Below, piece after piece: positions 46,156-55,573 of a stretch of DNA of 64,000 nucleotides. This DNA is from Candidatus Tectomicrobia bacterium (GTDB taxonomy: Bacteria > UBA8248), in contig JACPUR010000035.1 of assembly GCA_016192135.1 (NCBI GenBank), forward strand, positions 124,001 to 188,000, read 5' to 3'. The stretch's first letter is position 1, and each line of letters opens with the position of its first letter. The notes beneath the pieces were generated by a model. It ran no database searches. It saw only the letters and a program-made list of their open reading frames with translations, and was not told the origin of the DNA. The translations under genes and the position numbers were made by a program.

Positions 46156-47057
46156 TCCGCTGGCTGCAGAGCTTCCCCTATTTCCTGCGCGAGGCGTTCA
46201 AGGACCTGCGGGAGAACGCGGGCGGCGCCGCCATCGCCCTCGGGACGACGACGATCAGCCTCATCCTGCTCGGGGCGCTCTGGATCGTGCAGCTGAACGT
46301 CGCGGGGCTGGTGGACGCCTGGCGGGAGCGCTTCCAGCTCACCATCTTCCTCGGCGGCCAGTCCACCCCCGAGCAGCGGGGGGCGCTCCGCAAGACGGTG
46401 CTGGCCGCCCCGGGGGTGGAGCGGATCGAGGAGGTGAACCCGGAGGAGGCCTTCCGCGAGATGCAGGGCTGGCTCGGCCAGGACGCGGACCTGCTCCGGG
46501 GGCTGGACCGCTCGTTCCTCCCGCCGTCCTACCGGGTGATCTTCCGGCCGGGCCGGCGCGATCTCGCCCACGTCGAGCGCCTGATGGCCCAGGTGCGGAC
46601 GATGCCCGGGGTGGAGCGGACGCGCAACGACATCCTGTGGCTCCGCCGCCTGGAGGGCCTCATCCGCATCGTCACGGTGGCCGTGTGGACGCTCACCTTC
46701 CTGCTGGGCCTGGGCGTCGTGTTCATCATCGGGAACACCATCCGCCTCACGCTGTTCGCCCGGCGGGAGGACATCGCCATCATGCATCTCGTCGGGGCGA
46801 CCGACCTGTTCATCAAGACGCCCTACGTGACCGAGGGGGCGCTGTGCGGGGCGGCGGGGGGGCTCCTGGCCTTCGGGGTGCTGTGGGGGGTGTTCCACGG
46901 GCTGTTCCAGCCCATCGCGGGGGGGGCGACAGGAGCGGATTTCGCCGTCCACGCGGGCGGCTGGAGGCTGGCCCTGGGGCTGGTGGGCTCGGGCATGGCC
47001 CTGGGCCTCATCGGGAGCTTCGTCTCGGTGCGCCACTTCCTGCGGGGGAGCCGGTGA
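46152..47057 (+). CDS. ftsX: Cell-division membrane protein FtsX
   Basis: FtsX is the permease-like partner of FtsE that transmits ATP hydrolysis to a periplasmic hydrolase activator. The 301-residue protein has an N-terminal cytoplasmic stretch, TM1 (about 28-48), an extracytoplasmic domain (QSTPEQRGALRKTVLAAPGVERIEEVNPEEAF...) and three C-terminal TMs with REDIAIMHLVGATDLFIKTPYVTEG, the FtsX-type loop. The start is GTG 46152 within the ftsE end. Its stop overlaps the next gene (TGATG). Confidence 0.94.
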   Translation: MIRWLQSFPYFLREAFKDLRENAGGAAIALGTTTISLILLGALWIVQLNVAGLVDAWRERFQLTIFLGGQSTPEQRGALRKTVLAAPGVERIEEVNPEEAFREMQGWLGQDADLLRGLDRSFLPPSYRVIFRPGRRDLAHVERLMAQVRTMPGVERTRNDILWLRRLEGLIRIVTVAVWTLTFLLGLGVVFIIGNTIRLTLFARREDIAIMHLVGATDLFIKTPYVTEGALCGAAGGLLAFGVLWGVFHGLFQPIAGGATGADFAVHAGGWRLALGLVGSGMALGLIGSFVSVRHFLRGSR

Positions 47058-48286
47058 TGGGCCTCCGGCACGGGAAAACGAGGGTTTTCTCCGAATTCCG
47101 CGCGCGCCGAATTGCTGGCCGGGCTCCCTTCGCGGTAGGATGGATTTTGGCCGTTCTTACGTCCCTGGGCTTGGCCCCGCCGGAAGGTTCGGCGGCCGCC
47201 CCGGACGGGGGGGCCGAGGCGCGGGCGGAGCAGGAAATCCGCCGTCGGGAAGAGCGCCTGCGCGCCATGGAGCAGCTTTTGGCGCAGGAGCAGGCCCGCG
47301 AGGCCCGGCGGCGGCGTCAGACGGAATCCGTCCTGGAGACGCTGGACGCCGCGGCGGCGCGGCTGGCCGCCGAGGACGAGCGGCTCCGGATCCTCGCGGA
47401 GCGGCTCCAGCTCTCGGAACTCCGGCTGGAGGAGGTGCAGGGCCGGGCCCGGGCCATGCGGGAGGAGCGGGAATCCCTCCGGGCGCGGCTCAAGGAGCGC
47501 CTCCGGGAGTTGTACATGGGGGGGCCGGCGGGGACTCTGCGGCTTCTCGTCATGTCGCGCTCGGTGGAGGACATGCTGGACCGCTGGTCGCTGGCGGGGG
47601 TCCTCTCGCGCCACGACGCGCGGCTGATCGAGAGCTTCCGCAGGAGTGAGGAGACGCTGGCGGCGCTCGAGGAGGAGGTCCGGAAGGAGGTCCGGGAGCG
47701 GGCGGCCCTTCTCGCGCGCCAGGCCGAGGCCAAGAAGCGCGCGGCCGGGCTCTATACCAGCCGCTCCGCTCAGCTCGACGAGCTGGAGAAGGACAGGGAG
47801 AAGCGCCGGCGGCTCATGGAGGAGCTGGAGGCCTCGCGGAACAGCCTGCGCGACTCCATCTCGCGGCTCCTCGCGCCGGAGGGCGCCGGAGAGGCCGAGG
47901 GCGGGCCGTTGCGGGAAGGCGCGTTGCCCTGGCCGGTCGCGGGCGTGCCGCTCCCGCCCGGCGGCGCGAAGAAGGAGGGGCGCAGCCTCCGGATCCAGGC
48001 CCCGCAGGGGGCTCCGATCCGGCCCGTGGCCCCGGGCGAGATCGTGTACGCGGATTGGGTGCGGGGCTACGGCCATCTCCTCGTGCTCCGGCATGCGGGG
48101 GGGATGTACAGCGTATACGGGGGGGCGGGAGACGTGTTCGTCGGCCGGGGCGATAAGGTGGCCGCCGGCAGGATCATCGCCCGCGTCGGCACGACGGAGG
48201 CGCTGGGAGGCGCAGCGCTCTATTTCGAGATTCGGAAAGGCGCCGTTCCGCTGGATCCGCTGCGGTGGCTCTCACCGCGGCGTTAG
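47057..48286 (+). CDS. EnvC-like murein hydrolase activator (coiled-coil plus degenerate LytM/M23)
   Basis: A 409-residue periplasmic protein. It has an N-terminal signal anchor (about 27-45) and a long coiled-coil (about 55-290, e.g. EERLRAMEQLLAQEQAREARRRRQTESVLETL). A C-terminal LytM fold follows (RPVAPGEIVYADWVRGYGHLLVLRHAGGMYSVYGGAGDVFVGRGDKVAAGRIIARVG...LYFEIRKGAVPLDPLRWL). Metal ligands are lost: the second-His YGH site reads YGG and the HxH site reads LYF. It should therefore activate amidases rather than cut peptidoglycan, as EnvC does. ATG 47057 is coupled to ftsX. Confidence 0.9.
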   Translation: MGLRHGKTRVFSEFRARRIAGRAPFAVGWILAVLTSLGLAPPEGSAAAPDGGAEARAEQEIRRREERLRAMEQLLAQEQAREARRRRQTESVLETLDAAAARLAAEDERLRILAERLQLSELRLEEVQGRARAMREERESLRARLKERLRELYMGGPAGTLRLLVMSRSVEDMLDRWSLAGVLSRHDARLIESFRRSEETLAALEEEVRKEVRERAALLARQAEAKKRAAGLYTSRSAQLDELEKDREKRRRLMEELEASRNSLRDSISRLLAPEGAGEAEGGPLREGALPWPVAGVPLPPGGAKKEGRSLRIQAPQGAPIRPVAPGEIVYADWVRGYGHLLVLRHAGGMYSVYGGAGDVFVGRGDKVAAGRIIARVGTTEALGGAALYFEIRKGAVPLDPLRWLSPRR

Positions 48287-48332
48287 TGAAGGGAGGAGGC
48301 CCGGCCTGGGCTTCCCCCAAGGAGAAGCAAGC

Positions 48333-49643
48333 ATGATGAAGAAAGGCGTTGTGGGCGGTTGGGCAACGTGGGTGCTCGCGGTGACGGTGCTCGCCGCGGG
48401 CCTGGCGATGAGCCCCATGGGCAGCACCGCCGCCCGGGAGGAGTCCGCGTACTCGGAGCTGCGGACCTTCACCGAAGTGCTGAGCCTGGTCGAGGAGAAC
48501 TACGTCAACCCGATTGAGCAGCAGAAGCTCGTCCGTGGCGCCATCCACGGCATGCTCCGGACCCTGGACCCCCACACGAGCTACCTGACTCCCGAGTTCT
48601 ACAAGGAGATGCAGGTCGAGACCACGGGGCGGTTCGGCGGGCTGGGCATCGAGATCAGCATCCGCGACGACATCCTGACGGTGGTGACCCCCATCGAGGA
48701 CACGCCCGCCTTCCGCGTGGGAGTCAAGGCCGGGGACCAGATCATGGCCGTCGAGGGCGAGAGCACCAAGGACATGAACCTCCAGGACGCCGTGAGGCGC
48801 CTGCGCGGCGAGCCGGGCAGCAAGGTGAAAATCACCGTGCGCCGGAAGGGCATCGATAAGCTCCTCGACTTCACCATCGAGCGCGAGATCATCCGCATCA
48901 AGAGCGTGCGGAGCCAACTGCTGCCCGAGGGCATCGGCTACATCCGCCTCCGGAGCTTCCAGGGCAACACGGGCGCCGAGGTGCGCGACGCCCTCTCCAA
49001 GCTCATGGCTCAGAAGGCCCGCGGGCTGGTGTTCGATCTCCGCAATAACCCGGGCGGGCTGCTCTCCCAGGCCGTGGAGGTGTCGGACATCTTCCTGGAG
49101 CCGGGCAAGCTGGTCGTCTACACGAAGGGGAGGCTCGAGAGCCAGCAGCAGCGCTTCTCCTCCTCCCAGCGCGGCATCGGGGCCGAAATCCCGATGGTGG
49201 TGCTCGTGAACGCGGGCAGCGCCAGCGCCTCGGAGATCGTGGCCGGGGCCCTCCAGGACCTGAAGCGGGCGCCGGTGCTGGGCGAGAAGACTTTCGGGAA
49301 GGGCTCGGTCCAGACCATCGTGCCGCTTTCGGACGGCTCGGGCCTGCGGCTGACGACGGCGCTCTACTACACGCCGAAGGGCCGGCTCATCCAGGGCGAG
49401 GGCATCGAGCCCGACGTCAAGCTCTCGGCGGAAGGCCAGGTCGCGAATCACCTGCGGGAAAAGGACCTGCCGGGCCATCTGCCCAGCCTGTCCGAGCGGA
49501 GCGGGGGCAAGTCCCAGTCCGCGCCCCCGGTCCCCCAGGTTCGCCCTCCGCAGATGCCAGCCGGGGACGAGAAGGACGGCCAGCTGGATGCGGCCGTGGA
49601 GTACCTGAAGAGGGAAGTGCTGGACAAGGCCAAGAAGGGATAG
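48333..49643 (+). CDS. C-terminal processing peptidase CtpA (S41)
   Basis: A 436-residue periplasmic tail-specific serine protease. A signal sequence (about 1-33) precedes RTFTEVLSLVEENYVNP. A PDZ domain covers about 95-180 (GRFGGLGIEISIRDDILTVVTPIEDTPAFRVGVKAGDQIMAVEG). The S41 domain has catalytic Ser298 (NAGSASASEIVAGAL) and Lys323 (EKTFGKGSVQTIVPL). RNNPGGLL is intact. A Pro/Gln-rich C-terminal tail follows. It lies 46 bp after the EnvC-like gene, a common association in which CtpA adjusts murein hydrolase levels. ATG 48333 has AAGGAG upstream. Confidence 0.94.
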   Translation: MMKKGVVGGWATWVLAVTVLAAGLAMSPMGSTAAREESAYSELRTFTEVLSLVEENYVNPIEQQKLVRGAIHGMLRTLDPHTSYLTPEFYKEMQVETTGRFGGLGIEISIRDDILTVVTPIEDTPAFRVGVKAGDQIMAVEGESTKDMNLQDAVRRLRGEPGSKVKITVRRKGIDKLLDFTIEREIIRIKSVRSQLLPEGIGYIRLRSFQGNTGAEVRDALSKLMAQKARGLVFDLRNNPGGLLSQAVEVSDIFLEPGKLVVYTKGRLESQQQRFSSSQRGIGAEIPMVVLVNAGSASASEIVAGALQDLKRAPVLGEKTFGKGSVQTIVPLSDGSGLRLTTALYYTPKGRLIQGEGIEPDVKLSAEGQVANHLREKDLPGHLPSLSERSGGKSQSAPPVPQVRPPQMPAGDEKDGQLDAAVEYLKREVLDKAKKG

Positions 49644-49798
49644 GGGACTCTTGCAACAGGGGCGGCCGGTCCGGATGCCTCCGGCCGCTCTCCCGATGGG
49701 TGCGAGGTTGTCGGTTCGGCCCCGCCGGATGGTCCCGGGGGGGCCGAACTTTTGATCCCCGGGGGGGCCGGCGGCGTTCCAAGGGGCGAGGCGGACTC

Positions 49799-50974
49799 AT
49801 GAGCGGAGGGCACAGGCTCATCCTGGGGATCGAGACAAGCTGCGATGAAACAGCGGCTTCGGTGCTTCAGGTTGAGGATTGGGATGAAGGCCTTGCCCCC
49901 CCTCGCGTGCTCTCCAACGTGGTGGCCAGCCAGCATGATCTTCACGGCCGCTTCGGCGGTGTGGTGCCGGAGCTGGCCTCGCGCCGCCACGTCGAGATGG
50001 CCGATCCGGTCCTCCGGGCGGCCCTGGAGGACGCGGGCGTCTCCCTGGACGAGGTGGGGGCGGTGGCGGTGACCCGCGGGCCGGGCCTGGTCATCGCCCT
50101 CCTGGTCGGGCTTTCGGCCGCGAAGGCCATCGCCTGGAGCCGTGGAATCCCGCTGGTGGGGGTCCACCACCTGGCGGGGCACATCTACTCCCTCTTCCTC
50201 GATAATCCCGCCCCGGGGGAGGAGCAGGCCTCCGGCGCGGCGGGAGGGCCGCCCCCCTTCCCGCACCTGGCGCTCGTTGTCTCGGGGGGCCACACCGACT
50301 TTTACCGGGTCGATGCCCCGGGCCGGGAGGCGCACCTGGGGGGTACGCTGGACGACGCGGTGGGGGAGGCCTACGACAAGGTGGCCGCCTCCATGGGGCT
50401 GGGCTATCCCGGCGGGCCGATGGTGGATCGGCTGCATGCCGCCTTCCGGGCGGAAAATCCATCCCGGGAGGCTGTCCCCCTGCCGCGCCCTTATCTTGAG
50501 GACAAGCTTTACAGCTTCAGCTTTAGTGGATTGAAAACCGCGGCCTTGACATTCTTGCGGGAGAGAGGTTTCTACCATGACGATCCCACCCTCGCCCCCT
50601 GGGCCCGCCCGAGCGGGATGCCCGAGGCGGACGCCCGTGCGCTGGCGGCCGGATTCCAGGAGGCGGCGGTGGACGTGCTCGTCGAGAAGGCGGCCCGGGC
50701 GGCCCGAGCGCAGGGGCTGAGGGCCGTCTCGGTGAGCGGGGGGGTGGCGGCCAACCGCCACCTGCGGGGCCGGCTGGCCGAGCGGGCCAAAGCCTCCGGC
50801 TGGTCGCTCCATCTTCCCGCCCGGCGCTATTGCACCGATAATGCAGCCATGATCGCCTGCGCGGGGGCCTTCGCCCTGAGGGGCCGGGAGGAGGCCGGGA
50901 TGGACTATCTGGCCCTCGACGCGGACCCGGCCTGGGAGCTGGACCCCTCCGGCGCGGCCGATTCGCGGAGATAG
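49799..50974 (+). CDS. tsaD: tRNA N6-adenosine threonylcarbamoyltransferase TsaD
   Basis: TsaD makes t6A37 of ANN-decoding tRNAs with TsaB, TsaE and TsaC. The 391-residue protein has ILGIETSCDETAASVL and VVPELASRRHVE. The metal-site VGVHHLAGHIYS and ASMGLGYPGGP are also intact. So are YSFSFSGLKTA and VSVSGGVAANRHLR plus YCTDNAAMIA. ATG 49799 is used; the 33 in-frame residues before it are not part of the family. dusB follows 8 bp later. Confidence 0.96.
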   Translation: MSGGHRLILGIETSCDETAASVLQVEDWDEGLAPPRVLSNVVASQHDLHGRFGGVVPELASRRHVEMADPVLRAALEDAGVSLDEVGAVAVTRGPGLVIALLVGLSAAKAIAWSRGIPLVGVHHLAGHIYSLFLDNPAPGEEQASGAAGGPPPFPHLALVVSGGHTDFYRVDAPGREAHLGGTLDDAVGEAYDKVAASMGLGYPGGPMVDRLHAAFRAENPSREAVPLPRPYLEDKLYSFSFSGLKTAALTFLRERGFYHDDPTLAPWARPSGMPEADARALAAGFQEAAVDVLVEKAARAARAQGLRAVSVSGGVAANRHLRGRLAERAKASGWSLHLPARRYCTDNAAMIACAGAFALRGREEAGMDYLALDADPAWELDPSGAADSRR

Positions 50975-50982
50975 GGGAACGG

Positions 50983-52074
50983 ATGCGTGCCGAGGAAGCG
51001 GGCCCTCCCGAGCTCGAAGAAGCGCTGGCGGACGTGCCGCCGCCTCCCCCGGGGTTCCTGGAGCCCCTGGAGATCGGGGATATCCGCCTGAAAAGCCGGC
51101 TCGTGATGGCGCCCATGGCCGGCTACACGAACCTTCCCTTCCGCCGGCTGGTGGCCTCGCGGGGGGCGGGGATGGTGGCGGCCGAGATGGTGAGCTGCCA
51201 GGCGCTCGTCCGCCGGCACGCCAAGACCTTCGCCCTCATGCGGATGGAGGCCGGGGAGCGGCCGGTTTCCATCCAGCTCTTCGGCGCCGACCCCGCGATG
51301 ATGGGGGAGGCCGCCTCCATCGCCGAGGAGGCGGGGGCCGACGTCATCGACCTCAACTGCGGCTGCCCGGTCAAGAAGATCACCAAGACCGAGGCCGGCT
51401 CCGCCCTTCTCTGCGATCCGGACCGCGCGGGGGAGATCGTCTCGGCCATGGTCCGGTCGGCCCGCAAGCCCGTCACCGTCAAGATGCGCACCGGCTGGGA
51501 CACCATCGGCGCCCGGCAGGCGGAGCGGTTCGCCCGGGCGGTGGAGGAGGCGGGGGCCGCGGCCATCACCGTCCACGGCCGGACGCGCCAGGCCATGTTC
51601 GGGGGGACGGTCGATCTCGAGGCCATCGCCCAGGTCAAGCGGGCCGTCTCCATCCCCGTCCTCGGCAACGGGAGCATCCTCACCCCCGCCGACGCGATGC
51701 GCATGATCGAGCGCACCGGGGTGGACGGCCTGATGATCGGCCGGGGGGCCATCGGCAATCCGTGGATCTTCTCCCGGCTCACCCACTGGCTCCGGACGGG
51801 GGAGCTTCCGCCCCCGCCCTCCCTGGAAGAGCGCCGCGCCGTGGCGCTCGCGCACCTGCGCGGCCTGGGCGAGGAGCTGGGGGAGAGGATGGGCGTCCTC
51901 CACGCCCGCAAGCACCTGGCGGCCTACACCAAGGGGATGCGGGGCGGCGCGGCCTTCCGGGAGCGGGTGAACCAGCTCGAATCCCTGGAGGAGGCCGCCG
52001 GGGCGGTCGAGGCGTTCTTCGACGAGGCGGGGCGCGAGGCCCCCTCGTGTGCGAGGCGGCCGGATGCGGCTTGA
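50983..52074 (+). CDS. tRNA-dihydrouridine synthase (DusB-like)
   Basis: An FMN enzyme that reduces uridine in tRNA. The 363-residue protein has RLVMAPMAGYTNLPFRRLVASRGAGMVAAEMVSC, SIQLFGADP, and catalytic Cys128 in DLNCGCPVKKITKTEAGSALL. VKMRTGW, TVHGRTRQAMFGG and VLGNGSI follow, with the MIGRGAIGNPWIF FMN-phosphate site. The fit is best to DusB. The N-terminus is extended by about 25 acidic/Pro-rich residues. It overlaps the next SDR by 11 bp. Confidence 0.92.
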   Translation: MRAEEAGPPELEEALADVPPPPPGFLEPLEIGDIRLKSRLVMAPMAGYTNLPFRRLVASRGAGMVAAEMVSCQALVRRHAKTFALMRMEAGERPVSIQLFGADPAMMGEAASIAEEAGADVIDLNCGCPVKKITKTEAGSALLCDPDRAGEIVSAMVRSARKPVTVKMRTGWDTIGARQAERFARAVEEAGAAAITVHGRTRQAMFGGTVDLEAIAQVKRAVSIPVLGNGSILTPADAMRMIERTGVDGLMIGRGAIGNPWIFSRLTHWLRTGELPPPPSLEERRAVALAHLRGLGEELGERMGVLHARKHLAAYTKGMRGGAAFRERVNQLESLEEAAGAVEAFFDEAGREAPSCARRPDAA

Positions 52075-52843
52075 GCGGAAGCGGGCCCTGGTGACGGGCG
52101 GGGGACGGGGCATCGGCCGCGCCATCGCGCTCGCCTTCGCCGGCGAGGGGGCGGACGTGGCGGTCGCCGCCCGCACCCGCGCCGAGATCGAGGGCGTCAA
52201 GGCCGAGATCGAGGCCCGGGGCCGAAGGGGGCTGGCGCTGCCCTGCGACGTGGGTGCGCCGGGCGAGGTCGAGAGGGCGGTGGCGGCGGTGGAGGAGGCC
52301 TGGGGAGGCGTGGACATCCTCGTGGCGAACGCCGGGCTGCTCCGCCACGCCCCGCTGGAAGGCACGTCCGACGCCCTCTGGGACGAGGTGCTCCGGGTGA
52401 ATCTCACCAGCGTGTTCCGGGCGGTTCGGGCCGTGCTCCCGGGCATGGTGGAGCGCGGCTGGGGGAGGGTGATCGCCATGAGCTCGGTTTCGGGGAAGGT
52501 GGGCGGCGCCAACCGCAGCGCCTACCACGCCGCCAAGCACGGGGTGATCGGCCTGGTGCGCTCGGCCGCGCTCGAAGTGGCCCAGCGGGGGGTGACGGTC
52601 AACGCCATCTGCCCGGGCTTTGTGGAAACCCGCATGATCTCCGACAATAGGGACGACTTCATCCGCTTCGGCGGGAACGACGGCGGAGAGGACGTCCTCC
52701 GGAAATTCCGGGAGGAGATCCCCATGAAGCGCTTCCTCGATCCGTCCGAGGTGGCCGCGATGGCGGCCTTTCTCGCCAGCGAGGACGCGCGCGGCGTCAC
52801 CGGCGAGGCGTACACGATCTCCTGCGGAGCCGTGCAGGCCTAG
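52064..52843 (+). CDS. SDR-family NAD(P)-dependent oxidoreductase
   Basis: A 259-residue short-chain dehydrogenase. It shows TGGGRGIGRA, DILVANAGLLRHAP (ANAG instead of NNAG), catalytic Ser (IAMSSVSGKVG) and YHAAK (Tyr/Lys). The C-terminus (GVTGEAYTISCGAVQA) lacks the usual DGG. ATG 52064 is preferred over GTG 52049; both overlap the end of dusB. It resembles 3-hydroxybutyrate dehydrogenase-like SDRs, but substrate is unknown. Confidence 0.88.
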   Translation: MRLERKRALVTGGGRGIGRAIALAFAGEGADVAVAARTRAEIEGVKAEIEARGRRGLALPCDVGAPGEVERAVAAVEEAWGGVDILVANAGLLRHAPLEGTSDALWDEVLRVNLTSVFRAVRAVLPGMVERGWGRVIAMSSVSGKVGGANRSAYHAAKHGVIGLVRSAALEVAQRGVTVNAICPGFVETRMISDNRDDFIRFGGNDGGEDVLRKFREEIPMKRFLDPSEVAAMAAFLASEDARGVTGEAYTISCGAVQA

Positions 52844-52882
52844 CCTCCACTCCGCCGCTGTACCGCCCTGGAGTTGTCCCCG

Positions 52883-55552
52883 ATGTCCCGACGGCCGCGC
52901 CGGCTCAACGCGCCATCCCTCCGGCGGGAGCCCGCGCTGACGGGCCCGGCCGTGGAGGGCGAGCGCGCCCGGGCGCGGAGGCGGCTCAGGTCCCGGCCGA
53001 AGCCTCCCCCCGCCGGCGATGCGTCTCCCTCCTCCACATCCGGCAAGGCGTCATCGGCCCGGCGGCGGGGCGGGTTCCCCCGTGCGATGCGGGGCTTCCT
53101 CGCCTTCGTCCTCCTGGGCGCGACCGTCGCCGCGGTCGCCGCCGCCGCGGGGGGGATCGCCTACTACCGCAAGGTGGCGCGGGAGCTGCCGGACGTGGAG
53201 CTCCTCCGGACCTACCGTCCCAGCCTCGTCACCCGGGTGTTCGACCAGCACGGCGGGCTGGTGCGCGAGTTCTTCGTCGAGCGGCGCTTCCTGCTCCCGC
53301 TGGAGGAGATTCCCCGGAACGTGATCCAGGCCACCATCGCCACCGAGGATTCGCGCTTCGAGGAACATCCGGGAGTAGACGTCATCGGCATCGGCCGGGC
53401 GGCCCTGCGGAACATCGCCGGGGGCGAGATCGTCCAGGGCGGCAGCACCATCACCCAGCAGCTCGCGAAGACCCTCTTCCTCACGCCGGAGCGCAGCCTC
53501 GACCGCAAGCTCAGGGAGGCGGTGCTGGCCTTCCGCATCGAGAGCCGCTTCGGCAAGCGGGAGATACTCAACCTCTACCTGAACCAGATCTACTACGGCC
53601 ACGGCGCCTACGGCATCGAGGCCGCCGCGCGCGTCTACTTCGGCAAGGGCGCGAAGGACCTGACCCTGCCGGAGGCCGCCCTCCTCGCCGGCCTCCCCCG
53701 GGCGCCCAATACCTACAGCCCCTTCCGCTCGCTCGACCGGGCCAAGCGCCGCCGCGCCCACGTCCTGCGGCGGATGTACGCCGAGGGCTACATCTCGGGC
53801 ATGGAGCGCGATCTGTCGGCCCGGGCGCTCGTCCGGCTCGCGAAGGTGCCGCCGAGCGGCGGGGAGGCCGAGTACGCCATCGAGGAGGCCCGGCGCCAGG
53901 CGGGGCGGCTGGTGGGCACCCAGCGGTTCTACCGGGACGGGCTCCGGATTCACACCACCATTCATTCGGACATCCAGCGCGAGGCGACGAGCGCCTTGCG
54001 CAAGGGTCTGCAGGAGGTGGATCGGCGGCGGGGCTACCGCGGCCCCATCGGGCGCGTCAGCCTCCGGTGGAGCGAAGACCGGATATGGAACTTCGTGGCC
54101 ATCTTCCTCGCCCAGCGCGAGGAGTGGCCGGAGTTCCGCGCGGGGCGGTGGGAGCCGGCGGTGGTGACCAAGGTTTCGCGGCGGAGGGCCGATCTGAAGC
54201 TGCGGGGCGCCGAGGGTTTCCTCCTCCTCGAGGACGCCGAGTGGGCGCGCCCGTTCGACCCTTCCCGGAACGGGCTCGGCGACAAGCTCGCGAACCTGGA
54301 GGAGGCGCTCCGGCCGGGGGACGTCGTGCTGGCCGAGCGCCTCCCGGCGAACGGCAAGCCCGAGGCCGCCCCCGCGCGGGTGAGGCTGGTCCAGGAGCCC
54401 CAGGTGCAGGGAGCCGTCGTGGTGCTGGAGCCCCGCACCGGCGCCATCCGGGCCATGGTGGGGGGCTACGACTTCGAGCGGAGCCGCTTCAACCGGGCCA
54501 CCCAGGCCGTCCGGCCGCCGGGCTCGGCCTTCAAGCCGTTCGTCTACCTCGCGTCCCTGCGCGAGGGGTGGACGCCCTCGGACATCATCCTCGACGCACC
54601 TGTGATTTTCCCCTCCGAGGGAGGGGAGTGGAAGCCCACCAACTTCGAGGAGCGCTTCTTCGGCCCCACCACCCTGCTCGACGCCATCACCTATTCGCGC
54701 AACGTCGTCACGGTGAAGCTGGCGAGCGCGATAGGGGTGAGGAAGATCATCCGGCGGGCCCGCGAGCTGGGCATCCGCTCCCCCCTCAAGCCGAACCTCT
54801 CGCTGGCCCTGGGCTCCAACGGGGTGACCCTGCTGGAGCTGGCCTCGGCCTACGGCACCCTGGCCAACGGAGGGGTGCGCGTGGAGCCCCACCTCCTGCA
54901 GCGGGTGGAGGATGCCGCCGGCCGCGCCATCTGGGGCGTCTCGCCCGCGGTGAGGCGCTCCGTCCCCCCCGAGGAGGCCTACGTGATGGTGGACCTCCTC
55001 CAGCGGGTGGTCGAGGCGGGGACGGCCTCCAGGGCCCGGGAGCTCAAGCGCCCGCTCGCCGGCAAGACGGGCACGACGAACGACTATCAGGACGCCTGGT
55101 TCGTCGGGATATCTCCCCTGTTCGCGGTGGGGGTATGGGTGGGCATGGACGACAAGAGCACCCTGGGCCGCAACGAGACAGGGGGCCGGACGGCCCTGCC
55201 GATCTGGATGGAAGTGATGGCGTCCCTGCACGAGGGGCTGCCCGCCATGGACTTCCAGCGGCCCCAAAAAGTCTCGATGGTCTACGTGAACCCCCGCACG
55301 GGCGCCCGCCTTCCCAGGGAAGAGCCGGGCGGGGTGTGGCAGGCCTACCTCCCGGGGAGCGAGCCGGACTTCGCGCCCCGCCAGGTGCGGCCGGACGATC
55401 TGAAGGCCTTCGCCGCGGAACCCGAAGCGGCCGGGCCCGCCCCCCGCGAGCCGGAGGAACTCTCCCTGGCGGAGCAGGGCGGCGGGCCGCCGGGGCCGGG
55501 GGAAGCTGAAGGTCCCGGCTTCAATCCCTTCCGGGGCGATCAGGGGAGATGA
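52883..55552 (+). CDS. Class A penicillin-binding protein 1A (glycosyltransferase/transpeptidase)
   Basis: An 889-residue bifunctional peptidoglycan synthase (PBP1A/mrcA type). A basic N-terminal tail precedes one TM (about 72-92). The GT51 domain has catalytic E155 (TIATEDSRFEEHPG), QGGSTITQQLAKTLFLT and NLYLNQIYYGHGAYGIEAA. The transpeptidase has SAFK at about 548-551, SRN (YSRNVVTVKL) and KTGTT at about 728-732. A Pro/Glu-rich C-terminal tail (about 800-889) follows. ATG 52883 has GGAG 9 nt upstream. It is convergent with an LpoA-like gene, a probable partner. Confidence 0.95.
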   Translation: MSRRPRRLNAPSLRREPALTGPAVEGERARARRRLRSRPKPPPAGDASPSSTSGKASSARRRGGFPRAMRGFLAFVLLGATVAAVAAAAGGIAYYRKVARELPDVELLRTYRPSLVTRVFDQHGGLVREFFVERRFLLPLEEIPRNVIQATIATEDSRFEEHPGVDVIGIGRAALRNIAGGEIVQGGSTITQQLAKTLFLTPERSLDRKLREAVLAFRIESRFGKREILNLYLNQIYYGHGAYGIEAAARVYFGKGAKDLTLPEAALLAGLPRAPNTYSPFRSLDRAKRRRAHVLRRMYAEGYISGMERDLSARALVRLAKVPPSGGEAEYAIEEARRQAGRLVGTQRFYRDGLRIHTTIHSDIQREATSALRKGLQEVDRRRGYRGPIGRVSLRWSEDRIWNFVAIFLAQREEWPEFRAGRWEPAVVTKVSRRRADLKLRGAEGFLLLEDAEWARPFDPSRNGLGDKLANLEEALRPGDVVLAERLPANGKPEAAPARVRLVQEPQVQGAVVVLEPRTGAIRAMVGGYDFERSRFNRATQAVRPPGSAFKPFVYLASLREGWTPSDIILDAPVIFPSEGGEWKPTNFEERFFGPTTLLDAITYSRNVVTVKLASAIGVRKIIRRARELGIRSPLKPNLSLALGSNGVTLLELASAYGTLANGGVRVEPHLLQRVEDAAGRAIWGVSPAVRRSVPPEEAYVMVDLLQRVVEAGTASRARELKRPLAGKTGTTNDYQDAWFVGISPLFAVGVWVGMDDKSTLGRNETGGRTALPIWMEVMASLHEGLPAMDFQRPQKVSMVYVNPRTGARLPREEPGGVWQAYLPGSEPDFAPRQVRPDDLKAFAAEPEAAGPAPREPEELSLAEQGGGPPGPGEAEGPGFNPFRGDQGR

Positions 55553-55573
55553 AGCCGCCCCCGCCGCATCCGG

